In this document: positions 1 to 8,540 of the stretch, piece after piece
How the letters are laid out: each line of letters opens with the position of its first letter
Position numbering within the stretch: the stretch's first letter is position 1
Translations under genes and position numbers: made by a program
Notes under the pieces: model-generated
Database searches by the model: none
Told to the model about the DNA's origin: nothing
Seen by the model: only the letters and a program-made list of their open reading frames with translations
Source of the DNA: Terriglobia bacterium
Lineage (GTDB): Bacteria; Acidobacteriota; Polarisedimenticolia; Polarisedimenticolales; JAIQFR01
Length of the DNA: 64,000 nt
NCBI GenBank assembly: GCA_020073205.1
Contig: JAIQFR010000003.1
Span: 43,951-107,950, forward strand
Direction of reading: 5' to 3'

Positions 1-1178
1 GGACCGGCGAACGTCGAGGCCCCGGGATTCGTCCTGTCGAACGCGATCCCGTTGATCAGGTAGTAGCGCGGGTCGTAGTTGACGGCCGGCGGATAGCACG
101 CGGTCGCTCCGCCGCTGCAGATGGTGCCCGCCAGGGACAGCGCCGCGGTCACCTGGGCGCCGCTTCCGCCGCTGCCACCGGACACGCTCGCGGCGGGGAC
201 CGACGAGTACCCCTGTCCCGCGTCGTCGACGGCGATGTCGGTGATCGCACCGCTCCCGTCGACCCCCGACACGTGTGCTGCCGCCGGAGCGGAGAATCCG
301 CCTCCCGAGAACGCGATGGCGTCGCCCACGTGGTAGCCGGTGCCGGCGTTGATGGGATTGCCGGAATCATCGAGCGACAGCCCGACCGAGCTCACGGTGT
401 CCCGGAGCACGCGGACGGAGTTCTCGTTGAAGCCGAGAGTCGCCACCGCGTCGGCCACCTTCCCGTTCTGCTTGGGGTCGATCTCGCTGAGCAGGAGCGG
501 CACGTCGGCGTCGTACGTCACGCCGGGATACCCTTCGGTGGCGGAGTCCGACACGATCAGCACGCCATAGAGCCCCATGGGGCCCTGGATCGAAGGGTGA
601 GTTCCCGACTCGATGAGGTAGGTGCCGGCCTTGAGGGCCCCCCAGGTCAAGCTGGGGCTGCTCGTGGTCCCGTTCGCCACTTCCTGTCCGAAAGACTGGA
701 TCCGCCTCGGCTGCGAAGGCGGGGTGAAGGCGGGGCCGGTCGTGTCTCCGGCGGCCGGCCACGTCGTGCCCTGCACCGCGTGCGCCGGACTGTCGACCTT
801 CGTCGGACTGCCCAGACCGCCGCCCAGCTGACCCACGATCATCAGGGAGGTCGGCACGGTTCCGGGGAGGCTGTTCGTCAGGTTGATCGTCAGCGTGTCG
901 CCCGCCAGAGCCCTGATGAGCGGCGGCTGCCAGGTCGAGCCGTTCTGCGCCAGACCATTCAGCGCAGTGCAGGCGGGGTTGCCCAGGGACGCAACCGTGT
1001 TGCTCCCCGGCGCGCAAAACAGCCCCCACATGGGGACCGTCGTCCCGTCGGGCAGAGTCACGGTGGTGGACTGCGCGGTCAGGCCGACCTGCGCGTAAGA
1101 GGCACCCGCCGTGAGAAGGAGAATCGCGATCGCGAGTCCCGCGGTCTTCACGAGCGTCTTGGGTGTGAGGGATTGCAT
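1..1178 (-). CDS. Exported cupredoxin protein, third member of the split multicopper-oxidase set (partial, C-terminus outside window)
   Basis: The ATG at 1178 follows an AGGAGG motif and opens a signal peptide ending near ASYAQ. The mature part has a cupredoxin-like pattern: a strand with GDTLTINLTN, then GTYLIESGTHPSIQGPMGLY, and later the YYLING boundary motif that also occurs in both upstream proteins (LLNGRSYP, MINGRSMP). Almost no histidines are present and no HxH, HCH or HPxHxH motif is visible, so this chain probably binds no catalytic copper and would be structural. A Gly/Ser/Ala-rich insert of about 85 residues (roughly bases 125-385) interrupts the fold. The gene starts 17 bp after the stop of the middle protein, so it is the third cistron of the operon. 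Known: MnxG, MofA and ceruloplasmin have six cupredoxin domains. Inferred: this gene supplies the last or non-catalytic domains of such an assembly. Confidence 0.75.
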   Translation of the reverse strand, partial: MQSLTPKTLVKTAGLAIAILLLTAGASYAQVGLTAQSTTVTLPDGTTVPMWGLFCAPGSNTVASLGNPACTALNGLAQNGSTWQPPLIRALAGDTLTINLTNSLPGTVPTSLMIVGQLGGGLGSPTKVDSPAHAVQGTTWPAAGDTTGPAFTPPSQPRRIQSFGQEVANGTTSSPSLTWGALKAGTYLIESGTHPSIQGPMGLYGVLIVSDSATEGYPGVTYDADVPLLLSEIDPKQNGKVADAVATLGFNENSVRVLRDTVSSVGLSLDDSGNPINAGTGYHVGDAIAFSGGGFSAPAAAHVSGVDGSGAITDIAVDDAGQGYSSVPAASVSGGSGGSGAQVTAALSLAGTICSGGATACYPPAVNYDPRYYLINGIAFDRTNPGASTFAG

Positions 1179-1195
1179 CGGTTCTTCTCCTCCTG

Positions 1196-2785
1196 TCACT
1201 TCGACTCGTCGATGGTGAATGCCTGCGGATCGACCAACATCATCATCAGCATTCCGCCGGGGAACGCGTTGTTGGTGGTGATCTCGCGCTCGTTGTGGGA
1301 GTGCCACATGTAGGCGAAGCCGGCCTCGGACGTGGGATCGTTCGCCACCGTTCCCGAAGGAGGTATGGCGACCGGCCCCACCGCTCGGTTGCTCCCGTCG
1401 GAGCTGAACGGACCCAGATAGGGGCTGCCGCCGTACCAGGGTCCATTCGCGAGGATGTTCGGATCGGGCAGCGTCACCGGGCCACCGCTACCCACGGCGC
1501 CGAAGGGATTGCCCTCGAGCGGCTTGTTGTGGTCCGCGCACCACTCGTAGTAGTTCGGCTCTCCGGCCGCGGAGTCCGGGATGCTCGGCGACGTGCGGAG
1601 ACGGGTGTAGTAGCCGTTCGCGTCCGGGAAGCAATCGCTCGTGTCGCCTGCGAAGCCGTGGCCGTAGACGTCCCAGTTCAAGCCCCTGCCGGTCCAGTAG
1701 AAGATGCCGTCCATGGCCTGGCCCGGGGTCGTGGTCGTGGTGAAGAGCAGGGGACCGGCGAGCTTCGATGGGTCCGTCGCGCTCAGGATGAGGTTTCCGT
1801 CGCGAGCGAGGAGGCGGACGTGGTTGCCGTGCTCGTGGAACGGATGCTGCCAGCGTCCCTGGCCCGTGATGCGCAGGAGGACCAGCTCGCCCGGGTGCAT
1901 GTGGGGATCCCCGTTATAGGGCTGGTGGGGATACTGGACGGCGTAGTTCGGGTCCATGTCGTCCGGCATGGAGCGTCCGTTGATCATGAAATACGCGGGG
2001 TGATAGAGCTCCGTCCGAATGGTCATACAACCGGCGTTGGCGCTGCACGACAGGTCCTTCTGCTCCTCGACCTGCCGGTGGATCGCCGGATCAATCTCCG
2101 AGAACTGGAAGAGGTACTCCCGGTCGTAGCACGTGGCCGAGTGGTCGTACGCTGAGGCGGCCAGCCTGTAGTCCGTCTGGCCGTCGGGCAGCGTCGAGGA
2201 GGGCGCCCTGCACCCGGCCGGAACGCTCGCCGGCAGGACGACGATGGCCCCGTAGAGCCCCATCTCGATCTGCAGGTCGCCCTGCGTGCCGCTGTAATAC
2301 GTGCGAGTGCCGAACTTGCCCGTCGTGTCGAAGCTGTACGTGACCGTGCCGTTGTGAACGGCCTCCTTGGTCAGCACGCCGTCGATCCCGCCGCTGGTCG
2401 TCACGTCGAACCCCGGGAACAGGATCGACGTGTTGCCCGCGGCTGCCGGCAGGTGGTTCGTGAGGGTCACCGACACGTGGTCGCCTTCGTGCACGATCAG
2501 CGTCGGACCCGGGAGCTGCATGGAAGGGCAGTTGGCGCCGCCGACGGCCGTCGGGAGGAAGCCGGTGCTGGGCCAGCTCCCGTTCAGGCAGCCGTAGCCC
2601 CACGAGTAGACCATCTGGCCGTCGGGCTGGCTGATGTAGGCGGCTTCCGCGCTCAAGCTGAAGCTCGTGCCCGTGATGCCAGGAGTCGCGGCACCCGCCG
2701 GGACGGCGAGCAGCAGAGCCGCCATGAGCATCACCGGAGGCAGGCCTACGTTCGCGATGAGTTTATTGGCGTTCATTCGATTCAT
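1196..2785 (-). CDS. Exported multicopper-oxidase half protein carrying C-terminal-type copper motifs
   Basis: 529 aa. The N-terminal signal peptide ends near AVPAGAA. Cupredoxin signatures: HEGDHVSVTLTNHLP near the N-terminus, HPFHEHGNH at residues 314-322 (the HPxHxH motif), and MWHSHNERE near the C-terminus with His495 and His497. In a normal oxidase the last motif is HCHxxxH. Here Cys is Ser496 and the following His is Glu501, so the type-1 copper site of this domain is lost while the type-2/type-3 histidines remain (317, 319, 495, 497). The missing half of the trinuclear site is in the protein encoded 12 bp upstream. ATG 2785 and ATG 2776 are both possible starts; 2785 is preferred because a GGAG lies upstream. 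The protein is likely periplasmic or extracellular and acts with its neighbours on a metal ion or phenolic substrate that cannot be told from sequence. Confidence 0.88.
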   Translation of the reverse strand: MNRMNANKLIANVGLPPVMLMAALLLAVPAGAATPGITGTSFSLSAEAAYISQPDGQMVYSWGYGCLNGSWPSTGFLPTAVGGANCPSMQLPGPTLIVHEGDHVSVTLTNHLPAAAGNTSILFPGFDVTTSGGIDGVLTKEAVHNGTVTYSFDTTGKFGTRTYYSGTQGDLQIEMGLYGAIVVLPASVPAGCRAPSSTLPDGQTDYRLAASAYDHSATCYDREYLFQFSEIDPAIHRQVEEQKDLSCSANAGCMTIRTELYHPAYFMINGRSMPDDMDPNYAVQYPHQPYNGDPHMHPGELVLLRITGQGRWQHPFHEHGNHVRLLARDGNLILSATDPSKLAGPLLFTTTTTPGQAMDGIFYWTGRGLNWDVYGHGFAGDTSDCFPDANGYYTRLRTSPSIPDSAAGEPNYYEWCADHNKPLEGNPFGAVGSGGPVTLPDPNILANGPWYGGSPYLGPFSSDGSNRAVGPVAIPPSGTVANDPTSEAGFAYMWHSHNEREITTNNAFPGGMLMMMLVDPQAFTIDESK

Positions 2786-2797
2786 GGCTGCGCTCCG

Positions 2798-4390
2798 TTA
2801 GATGCAGTCCTTGGTGACAGGGTCCACCGTGGATCCGCAGATGTGGACCTCCGTCATCAGCCCGCCGAAATTCTCGGCATCGTTCGACAGGTGGTCGAGG
2901 TTCGGGGTGAACAGGGCGAAGGTGCTGTCGGCCGTGAACCGGGTCGTGTCGCTGGCGTCCAGGATCACGTCGAGGGACTCGCCTCCCGCCATCGTGATGG
3001 AGTTGGTGTAGTACGTCATGTCGTTCCCGGCCAGGTCGCGGAGGAGGCGCGCGTTGAGGGCGACCACGTGCATCGGGATCCCGATCGACGCCAGCGTTTG
3101 ATATTCCGTGACGTCCAGATCCGAGATGCGGAGCAGCGCCTTCCCGCCGAACGGGATGTTGATCCTCGTGGGCAGCGGCTGGGAGAAGTGCTCCGTGCCG
3201 TCGGTGACCTGGGTGTGCATCGCTCCCGGGGTGACCGTGTCCGGGTAGCTGCGCCCGTTGAGCAGGAAGTACTTGTCCTTCATGTCCGTGAAGCCCTCCG
3301 GATTGAAGGTCATCCCGACGAAGTGGAAGTTGGGGTCGAAGCCGTGGATCTGGACGGGATACTCCACGTCGTAGCCGGTCGATCCGTCCCCGTCGTTGTA
3401 CGCGAAGAGCTTCGTGGCCGTGCCGTTGACGAAGCCTCCGGTCGGGCAGTCTGCAGCCGGCGTCGCTCCGCCGCAGGACTCCTGTCCCGCCGGCAGTGGA
3501 GCCGGGCAGAGGATGTCGTCCCCGCACCTGGTTCGCAGGTCGCTCTGCTGCGCCAGCAGCGCGTTGTAGAGCGTCATGGAGGTGGGCACCCGGTTCTGCC
3601 GCGGCCGCACGTAGATCTGCCCGACCATGCCCATCTGCAGGTGCTCCGGCGGCGTGATGTGGCAGTGCCAGAAGTAGGTCCCGGCCTCCGGCGCCAGGTA
3701 GTAGTAGGTGAAGCTGCCGCCGATGTTGATGGCCACGGACGCGTCCGGAACGCCGTCGTAGAACGCCGACGCGTTGGGATAGCCGTGGAAGTGGACCGTG
3801 TGCTGCTCGAACAGGTCCGGCCGCATGATCTGGCCGACGTTGGTGAGCGTCAGGAAATACTCGTCGTCCTCGTCGATCGCCATCAGCGGCGCCGGCTCGT
3901 TCCCGTTCATCACCCCGACGTCCATGATCTGGCGGGGATCGACGTGTCCCGTGATCGCGCCGCCCGCCTCCGGATCGGGAACCAGGCCCACCGCGCCGTT
4001 CGGGTCGCCGATCGTGTTGAACGTGGTGTTGAGCTGCGTTCCCGGCAGGCCGTTCTGCATGTCCTGCAGGCCCGAGAGGGGACCGAACGCGAACAGATAG
4101 GTCTGCGTGCCATCCGCCATGGTGGCGAACCCGTCGCCGCCGGAGATCTGCTGGCACTTGATGGCGCCGCCGTCGGAGACGTACGGCATCGTGAACGTGC
4201 TGCCGTCGCTCTGGTAGATCGTCGCGTTGATCGTCGACGGCCCCGTGTAGGGTCCCGACGCCAGACCCGTGGGGTGAAGCGTGGTCGTCAACGGGCACTG
4301 GACTCTGAACGACTGCGCATACGCCGTCGCGGTGGTCGCCACGATCACCAGCACCGGCAGCCACAGGTTGTGGATTCTCCGATGAACCAT
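2798..4390 (-). CDS. Exported multicopper-oxidase half protein with type-1 site and first half of trinuclear site
   Basis: 530 aa from ATG 4390, chosen because AGGAGG lies 8 bases upstream and a signal peptide follows directly (ending ATAYAQ); the open frame runs further upstream but without a signal sequence. Key motifs: QHTVHFHGYPNA with His197, His200 and His202, then FWHCHITPPEHLQMGM with His242, Cys243, His244, His250 and Met255. This gives a complete type-1 site (His197, Cys243, His250, Met255, spaced much as in NirK domain 1) plus two HxH pairs for a trinuclear centre. HFHGYPN and the HCH...EH.QMGM pattern resemble my memory of MnxG/MofA manganese oxidases. The C-terminal half is a second cupredoxin domain with LLNGRSYPDT. 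It is the first gene of a three-gene operon (12-bp gap to the next) behind a sigma-54 promoter. Confidence 0.88.
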   Translation of the reverse strand: MVHRRIHNLWLPVLVIVATTATAYAQSFRVQCPLTTTLHPTGLASGPYTGPSTINATIYQSDGSTFTMPYVSDGGAIKCQQISGGDGFATMADGTQTYLFAFGPLSGLQDMQNGLPGTQLNTTFNTIGDPNGAVGLVPDPEAGGAITGHVDPRQIMDVGVMNGNEPAPLMAIDEDDEYFLTLTNVGQIMRPDLFEQHTVHFHGYPNASAFYDGVPDASVAINIGGSFTYYYLAPEAGTYFWHCHITPPEHLQMGMVGQIYVRPRQNRVPTSMTLYNALLAQQSDLRTRCGDDILCPAPLPAGQESCGGATPAADCPTGGFVNGTATKLFAYNDGDGSTGYDVEYPVQIHGFDPNFHFVGMTFNPEGFTDMKDKYFLLNGRSYPDTVTPGAMHTQVTDGTEHFSQPLPTRINIPFGGKALLRISDLDVTEYQTLASIGIPMHVVALNARLLRDLAGNDMTYYTNSITMAGGESLDVILDASDTTRFTADSTFALFTPNLDHLSNDAENFGGLMTEVHICGSTVDPVTKDCI

Positions 4391-4513
4391 GCTGACATCC
4401 TCCTGAGCGGGGCGTTTCGCCTGTCCCGCCCGCCTCTGGGCCGTGGTCTGTCGATGGCCCGTCATTTCGCGATCTCCCCTCACGGCAAACTGCCGCTGAC
4501 TGCGGGGTCGTTC

Positions 4514-4529
4514 AGCAACTCCGGTGCCA
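4514..4529 (-). promoter_or_regulatory. Sigma-54 (-24/-12) promoter of the copper-oxidase operon
   Basis: On the minus strand the sequence reads TGGCAC-CGGAG-TTGCT, an exact match to the TGGCAC-N5-TTGCW consensus, with GG and GC ten bases apart as required. It lies 124 bp upstream of the first oxidase start codon. A sigma-54 activator gene lies within 1 kb, which supports function. Transcription should start near 4502. Confidence 0.8.
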
Positions 4530-4807
4530 CGCGATCGTTCCGCCGTGGCGCGTCGAGCCAAGCCGTTCGGAATGAATGGGTTGAATCGATCGCGGAGACC
4601 AAGAACCCCGACGCTTGGGCTGTGGTCGTGGGGTCGCGAGACAGTGGGTCGCGAGCACGGGTCTTCTTCGAGAAAACCCGGCAAATACCAGAAAGTGGAG
4701 CGCACGTACGCCGACCGAACCGTCGTTATTCAACGCCTCACGGCGCGCGCCGCTGCGTTCGACGGGTCACGGGCCTCCGGAGCGGGGCGGAGCCGGGCGG
4801 GAAGGGG

Positions 4808-4858
4808 TGTCTCGGACTGTCGGGCCGAGCGGATGCGACAAGTGCGACAGTCGAGACA
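4808..4858. promoter_or_regulatory. Long dyad, candidate enhancer for a sigma-54 activator
   Basis: TGTCTCGGACTGTCG (4808-4822) is mirrored by CGACAGTCGAGACA (4845-4858): an inverted repeat of 14 to 15 bases differing by one inserted base, with a 22-base spacer. A further GCGACA lies inside it at 4835-4840. The position, about 300 bp upstream of the -24/-12 promoter, fits an enhancer for the Fis-type activator encoded next door. Confidence 0.6.
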
Positions 4859-4989
4859 GCGCGCGGTGGGTCCTGAGGAGGGGCAGGAAGGGGGTCGGGA
4901 TGGGGAGCGTTTGGCTCCGGAAACCGCATCGATCCTGACCCCACGCGCATCGCGGCGAGCAGGCGGACCCGAGCCGGAGAATGGCGCGG

Positions 4990-5208
4990 CTACCGGATCT
5001 CCGGCTCCTGCCGCAGCCTCTCCGCGACCTTGCGGATCTTGAACGCGCTGTCCCTCAGGACGCCTTCGAGCATCAAGCACTCCTCCGCGTCGCCGTCGCC
5101 ATTCTCGTGGTCGGCCAGCGCGAGGAGTTGGTGGCTGAGGGTCATCGCTTCGTCCAGCAGCTGCCTTCGAGTCATTTGGGCACCGTCCATCTCGTCCGCG
5201 GGCGTCAT
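4990..5208 (-). CDS. Small acidic helical protein, unknown function
   Basis: About 72 aa from ATG 5208. Other starts are ATG 5190 (after GGACGAG) and ATG 5175; none has an ideal ribosome site. The frame can be extended to a GTG at 5277. The sequence is predicted mostly helical (RRQLLDEAMTLSHQLLALAD, then VLRDSAFKIRKVAERLRQE) with one cysteine, no signal peptide and no membrane segment. It follows the sigma-54 activator gene by 137 bp on the same strand and may be cotranscribed. I do not recognise a family. The short two-helix layout would suit a small regulatory or Spo0E-like protein, but that is only a guess. Confidence 0.5.
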   Translation of the reverse strand: MTPADEMDGAQMTRRQLLDEAMTLSHQLLALADHENGDGDAEECLMLEGVLRDSAFKIRKVAERLRQEPEIR

Positions 5209-5345
5209 CCCCCGGTCGCATCGCGGCCGTGAATCAGCAAGGTCGGTGCCAACGAGGGTCCGCCCGATCGAAGGCACGGCCCGTCACCTCGTGCTTCTCG
5301 TTCGCCGAGCGGGTCCGCGCAGGGGGAGGGACGCGAGGCGGCGGT

Positions 5346-7187
5346 TCAGCCCGGCTGCGTCGTATCGCGTACGCCGGTGTCCGCGAGTTCGGCGAGGAAA
5401 CGGTAGAGCGTGGCCCTCGAGACCGCGAGGCGCTTGGCGGCCTGGAGCCGGTTGCCCTGCGTCTCCTTGAGGGCTTCCACGACGGATTCCGGGGTGAGCC
5501 GCCTCGCCTTCGACGGCTGGAGAAGAACGGAGGTCCTCGCCTTGGCGAGCGCCGCCGGCAGGTGCTCGGGCCCCACGCATTCCCCTCGCGACTTCACGAA
5601 CGCGAATTGCAGCACGTTCTCGAGCTCCCTCACGTTGCCCGGCCAGCCGTGGTCGATCAGGAGCGACAGGGCCTCGGGAGAGATCTCGAGCGCATCGCAC
5701 CCGCGAGCCCCCGCCATGCGCGCCAGGACGTGGTCCACCAGGAGGGGGATGTCGCCGCTCCTCTCCCGGAGCGGCGGCACCGTGATGGGCACCACGCAGA
5801 GGCGGTAGAAGAGGTCCCTGCGGAACCGGCCCTCGGCCACCTCCCGCTGCAGGTCCCGGTTGGTGGCGCTGACGACCCGCACGTCGACGGTGATCGTCCG
5901 CTCGCTCCCGAGCCGCTCGAAGGTGCCGTTCTGAACCACCCGGAGCAGCTTCACCTGCATCGCCGGACTCAGCTCGCCCACCTCGTCCAGGAAGAGCGTC
6001 CCACCGTCGGCCAGCTCGAATCGGCCCTTCCGGTCCCGGATCGCCCCGGTGAAGGCGCCCTTCACGTAGCCGAACAGCTCGCTCTCGAGAAGCGTGTCCG
6101 GCAGGGCTCCGCAGTTCACCGCCACGAAGCGTCCGGCGGCGCGGGCTCCGTGCGTGTGAATCGCGGTCGCGACGAGCTCCTTTCCCGTCCCGCTCTCCCC
6201 CTGCACGATGACGGGAGCGGTGGAATCGGCCGCCTCGCGAATCGTCTCGAAGAGCTCCTGCATCTTCGCGTTGCGTCCGACGATTCCCGAGAACGAGACC
6301 TCGGTCCTAAGAGCGCGCCGCAAGGTGTGGACCTCCGTCCGGTCCTCGATGAGCAGGAAGCACAGCTCCTCGTCCCCGAGCCGCCCCAGGGATGCGCCGA
6401 CGGACAACCGGAGCGTCCGGCGCCGGCCCCCCGAGAGGACCTCGAACGCCGTCTCCGCCCGCACGGCGGTACCGCAACGGAAAGCGTCGTTCGCGAAGCA
6501 CCGGAGCCCGCAACGCTCGGCGTTCTCCGCCGGGCAATCCGCGCACGCTCCCTTCGACAATCGGGTGCACCCGAGAGCATCCCCCATGGGCCTCCCCAGG
6601 GCCTCCTCCGACCTCACGCCGAACAGCTCCTCGACATGAGGATTCAGCTCGCGGATCCGGCCCTCCCGATCGACGATCAGGATCCCGCAGGGCACGGATT
6701 GGAACATGGTCTGCAAGAGCAATCGCTTGCTCTCGAGATTGGCGTTCGCGCACTCCAGATCCCGCAGTGCGGTCGCGGCCCGGCCCTCGGCGGTCCTGAG
6801 GGCCGAAACGTCCCGGAAGGTGCACACGTGGCCGCCCCACGCTCCGCCCTCGTCCTCGACGGGCCTGCATACGCCTTCCACCGCGACGGAGCCGCCGCGG
6901 CGCGGCAGCACCCGCAGCTCGGCCCCTTCGAATTGGGAGGACCACAGGGCGGGATCGGACAGGATCGCGCCCCGCACCGGGTCCTCGACCCGCAGGACCT
7001 CGGTCACGTGCCTGCCCCGCGCTTGCTCCGCGGGCCAGCCTGTGATCGCAGCCGCCGCCTCGTTCATGTACGTGACGCATCCGTCGCCGTCGAACGTGAG
7101 CACCGAGTAGACGATGCCGCGCAGGACGGCGTCGAGCCACCCGAGCCGGTCCTGCGCCTTCACTTCGGTCGCTGCCTCGGCGCCCAT
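5346..7187 (-). CDS. Sigma-54-dependent transcriptional activator (PAS-PAS-AAA+-Fis)
   Basis: 613 aa from ATG 7187, preceded by GGGAGGG at good spacing; an upstream ATG at 7256 has no ribosome site. The order is a PAS domain (about 15-130), a second PAS (about 165-280) whose end carries a cysteine cluster ([18 protein letters not shown]), and an AAA+ sigma-54 domain with Walker A GESGTGKE (Lys336), GAFTGA loop (377-382) and Walker [12 protein letters not shown]-terminal Fis-type helix-turn-helix ([20 protein letters not shown]) ends it. GAFTGA shows true contact with sigma-54 RNA polymerase. There is no receiver domain, so the signal should enter through the PAS domains; the Cys cluster suggests metal or redox sensing. 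The nearest target is the sigma-54 promoter of the oxidase operon. Confidence 0.95.
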   Translation of the reverse strand: MGAEAATEVKAQDRLGWLDAVLRGIVYSVLTFDGDGCVTYMNEAAAAITGWPAEQARGRHVTEVLRVEDPVRGAILSDPALWSSQFEGAELRVLPRRGGSVAVEGVCRPVEDEGGAWGGHVCTFRDVSALRTAEGRAATALRDLECANANLESKRLLLQTMFQSVPCGILIVDREGRIRELNPHVEELFGVRSEEALGRPMGDALGCTRLSKGACADCPAENAERCGLRCFANDAFRCGTAVRAETAFEVLSGGRRRTLRLSVGASLGRLGDEELCFLLIEDRTEVHTLRRALRTEVSFSGIVGRNAKMQELFETIREAADSTAPVIVQGESGTGKELVATAIHTHGARAAGRFVAVNCGALPDTLLESELFGYVKGAFTGAIRDRKGRFELADGGTLFLDEVGELSPAMQVKLLRVVQNGTFERLGSERTITVDVRVVSATNRDLQREVAEGRFRRDLFYRLCVVPITVPPLRERSGDIPLLVDHVLARMAGARGCDALEISPEALSLLIDHGWPGNVRELENVLQFAFVKSRGECVGPEHLPAALAKARTSVLLQPSKARRLTPESVVEALKETQGNRLQAAKRLAVSRATLYRFLAELADTGVRDTTQPG

Positions 7188-7296
7188 GCGCTGCCCTCCC
7201 TCCCGCCGGTGTCTTCCTGGTCGAGAATCGCCTTGGGCGGTGTCTCGGGGGACCATGCGAGAAAGATTACGGACCGTCGGCGGGCGTGGCTATTGC

Positions 7297-7327
7297 TCAA
7301 ATGAGGCAAATCGCGCGTTCAAATGAG
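7297..7327. promoter_or_regulatory. Tandem TCAAATGAG sites
   Basis: TCAAATGAG occurs at 7297-7305 and again at 7319-7327, 22 bases apart (two helical turns). The first copy, read as CTCAAATGAG, is itself palindromic (CTCA/TGAG). This layout suits cooperative binding of a dimeric regulator upstream of the sigma-54 activator gene. Confidence 0.4.
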
Positions 7328-7442
7328 CTAGGGGCGGCGCGGTCACGCTTTCCGCGGGCACGGAAGGGGAGCATCCGGCGCTTCAGGCCTGGCAGTCGCC
7401 GGGCCGATCGGGGGAGCGCCCCTCGTACTGGCAATGATCAAA

Positions 7443-7458
7443 ATGACTCAGACGTCAT
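7443..7458. promoter_or_regulatory. Inverted repeat ATGAC-N6-GTCAT
   Basis: A perfect 5-bp inverted repeat (7443-7447 and 7454-7458), extended outward by GATC on both sides with a three-base offset. It lies in the divergent region and could be an operator for either regulator. Confidence 0.35.
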
Positions 7459-7533
7459 GATCCATTTGCACCGACCATCCGAATGATGACCTTCTCGGGG
7501 ACCCGTTCGCCCTCGCGCTACGTCCGAGAGGTT

Positions 7534-7562
7534 TTGCGCATCGGATGTTCCGGCTGTAGAGT
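7534..7562 (+). promoter_or_regulatory. Weak sigma-70-like promoter for the PAS-LuxR gene
   Basis: TTGCGC, a 17-base spacer, then TAGAGT, 43 bases before the ATG. The match to consensus is poor and the call rests mainly on position. Confidence 0.3.
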
Positions 7563-7605
7563 AAAATGCAGGACAGGCGGTTGTTCTTGGACGGGGAGCA
7601 GGCTG

Positions 7606-8313
7606 ATGAAATTCGACGAGTTGGTTCGCTCCAGTCGTGATCCTGCCTTTGCCTGCAATTCCGATTGCAGGATCGTCGCTTGGAACCGGGCCGCCGAGGA
7701 GCTGCTCGGTGTGCCGAGCCGACAGGCGATCGGCAGGGTTCAGCACGACCTGGTACCGGCACGGGACACGTACGGGAATCGTTTCTGCAGCTGCGTGGTC
7801 GGTCCCCTCGCCGCCCGCGGGGAGATCGTCCGGCATCAGTACATCCATGTTCCCACGGCGTCCGGGGCGTGGCTCAAGGCGTCTCTCTGCACGGTGTCGT
7901 TGACGCCCTCGGGACCGAAGGGACTGCATCTGCATTTCCTCAGGCCGATGGATTGGCACGAGGTGGACGGCGACGAATCGGCCGGGATCGGCACGACACA
8001 GCGGGGGCGGAGCGGCTCGATCGGCGGGAGCGGGCACTCCCCGGTTGCCGCCCCCGGGACCGCGGTGCCGGAGGCGCGCCGGTGGCGGCTCACGAGCCGC
8101 GAGGTGGACGTCTTGCGGCTGATGATGGAGGGGAAGGGCGCGAAGGAGTCCGCGCAGGCGCTCAACGTCAGCACGGCGACCGTCCGCAACCACATTCGAG
8201 CCCTCCTCAGGAAGCTGAGGGTGCACAGCAAGCTCGAGGCGATCGCGCTCGTCCTGCGCGCAGCGCCGGGCGACAGGGCGCGGCGGGTGGCCGCGGAAGG
8301 CCCTTCGAGGTAG
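7606..8313 (+). CDS. PAS-LuxR transcriptional regulator
   Basis: 235 aa from ATG 7606, with GGGGAG upstream; the frame is open earlier but that part is low-complexity and has no ribosome site. An N-terminal PAS domain (about 5-110) contains AWNRAAEELLG and several cysteines (FACNSDC, NRFCSC). A linker of about 40 residues leads to a C-terminal LuxR/GerE helix-turn-helix (LTSREVDVLRLMMEGKGAKE, then STATVRNHIRALLRKL). No receiver domain is present, so this is a one-component sensor. It is divergent from the sigma-54 activator, which also has a cysteine-bearing PAS, and the pair may answer the same stimulus. The target is unknown. Confidence 0.88.
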   Translation: MKFDELVRSSRDPAFACNSDCRIVAWNRAAEELLGVPSRQAIGRVQHDLVPARDTYGNRFCSCVVGPLAARGEIVRHQYIHVPTASGAWLKASLCTVSLTPSGPKGLHLHFLRPMDWHEVDGDESAGIGTTQRGRSGSIGGSGHSPVAAPGTAVPEARRWRLTSREVDVLRLMMEGKGAKESAQALNVSTATVRNHIRALLRKLRVHSKLEAIALVLRAAPGDRARRVAAEGPSR

Positions 8314-8388
8314 CCGGATGGATGTCCGCGATCAGGATCGCGCCTGCGCGATGCGGGCGCTGTGGAAGATCCGTCCAGGCCGTCCCGC

Positions 8389-8419
8389 TCGACAGCCTTT
8401 CTCGGACCCGCTTATACTC
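8389..8419 (+). promoter_or_regulatory. Sigma-70-type promoter of the small cysteine-rich protein
   Basis: TCGACA (8389-8394) and TATACT (8414-8419), both close to consensus, with a spacer of 19 bases, longer than ideal. It lies about 120 bp upstream of the start at 8541. Confidence 0.5.
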
Positions 8420-8540
8420 GCTTCCGTAAAGTGGACCTGCCGCGCCTCGTTCCCGAGTCGGGCGGCACGGGAGGCGAAGCCGGCGGCATCCGGGGCCCGG
8501 GCATCCCCGTCGAGGCCCCGCGTAGGGAAGGGGGGGAACG

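Larger units (their letters stand above)
4391..4989. other. Intergenic region: leader, sigma-54 promoter and dyad upstream of the oxidase operon
   Basis: No gene is supported here. Short frames on both strands lack ribosome sites and family character. It contains the -24/-12 promoter (4514-4529) and a long inverted repeat (4808-4858). The 5' untranslated leader of the oxidase operon would be about 110 bases. Confidence 0.7.
7188..7605. other. Divergent regulatory region between two PAS regulators
   Basis: This separates the sigma-54 activator (leftward) from the PAS-LuxR gene (rightward). It is more AT-rich than its flanks. It holds a tandem repeat (7297-7327), an inverted repeat (7443-7458) and a weak sigma-70-like promoter for the rightward gene (7534-7562). 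No coding sequence is supported. Confidence 0.6.
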
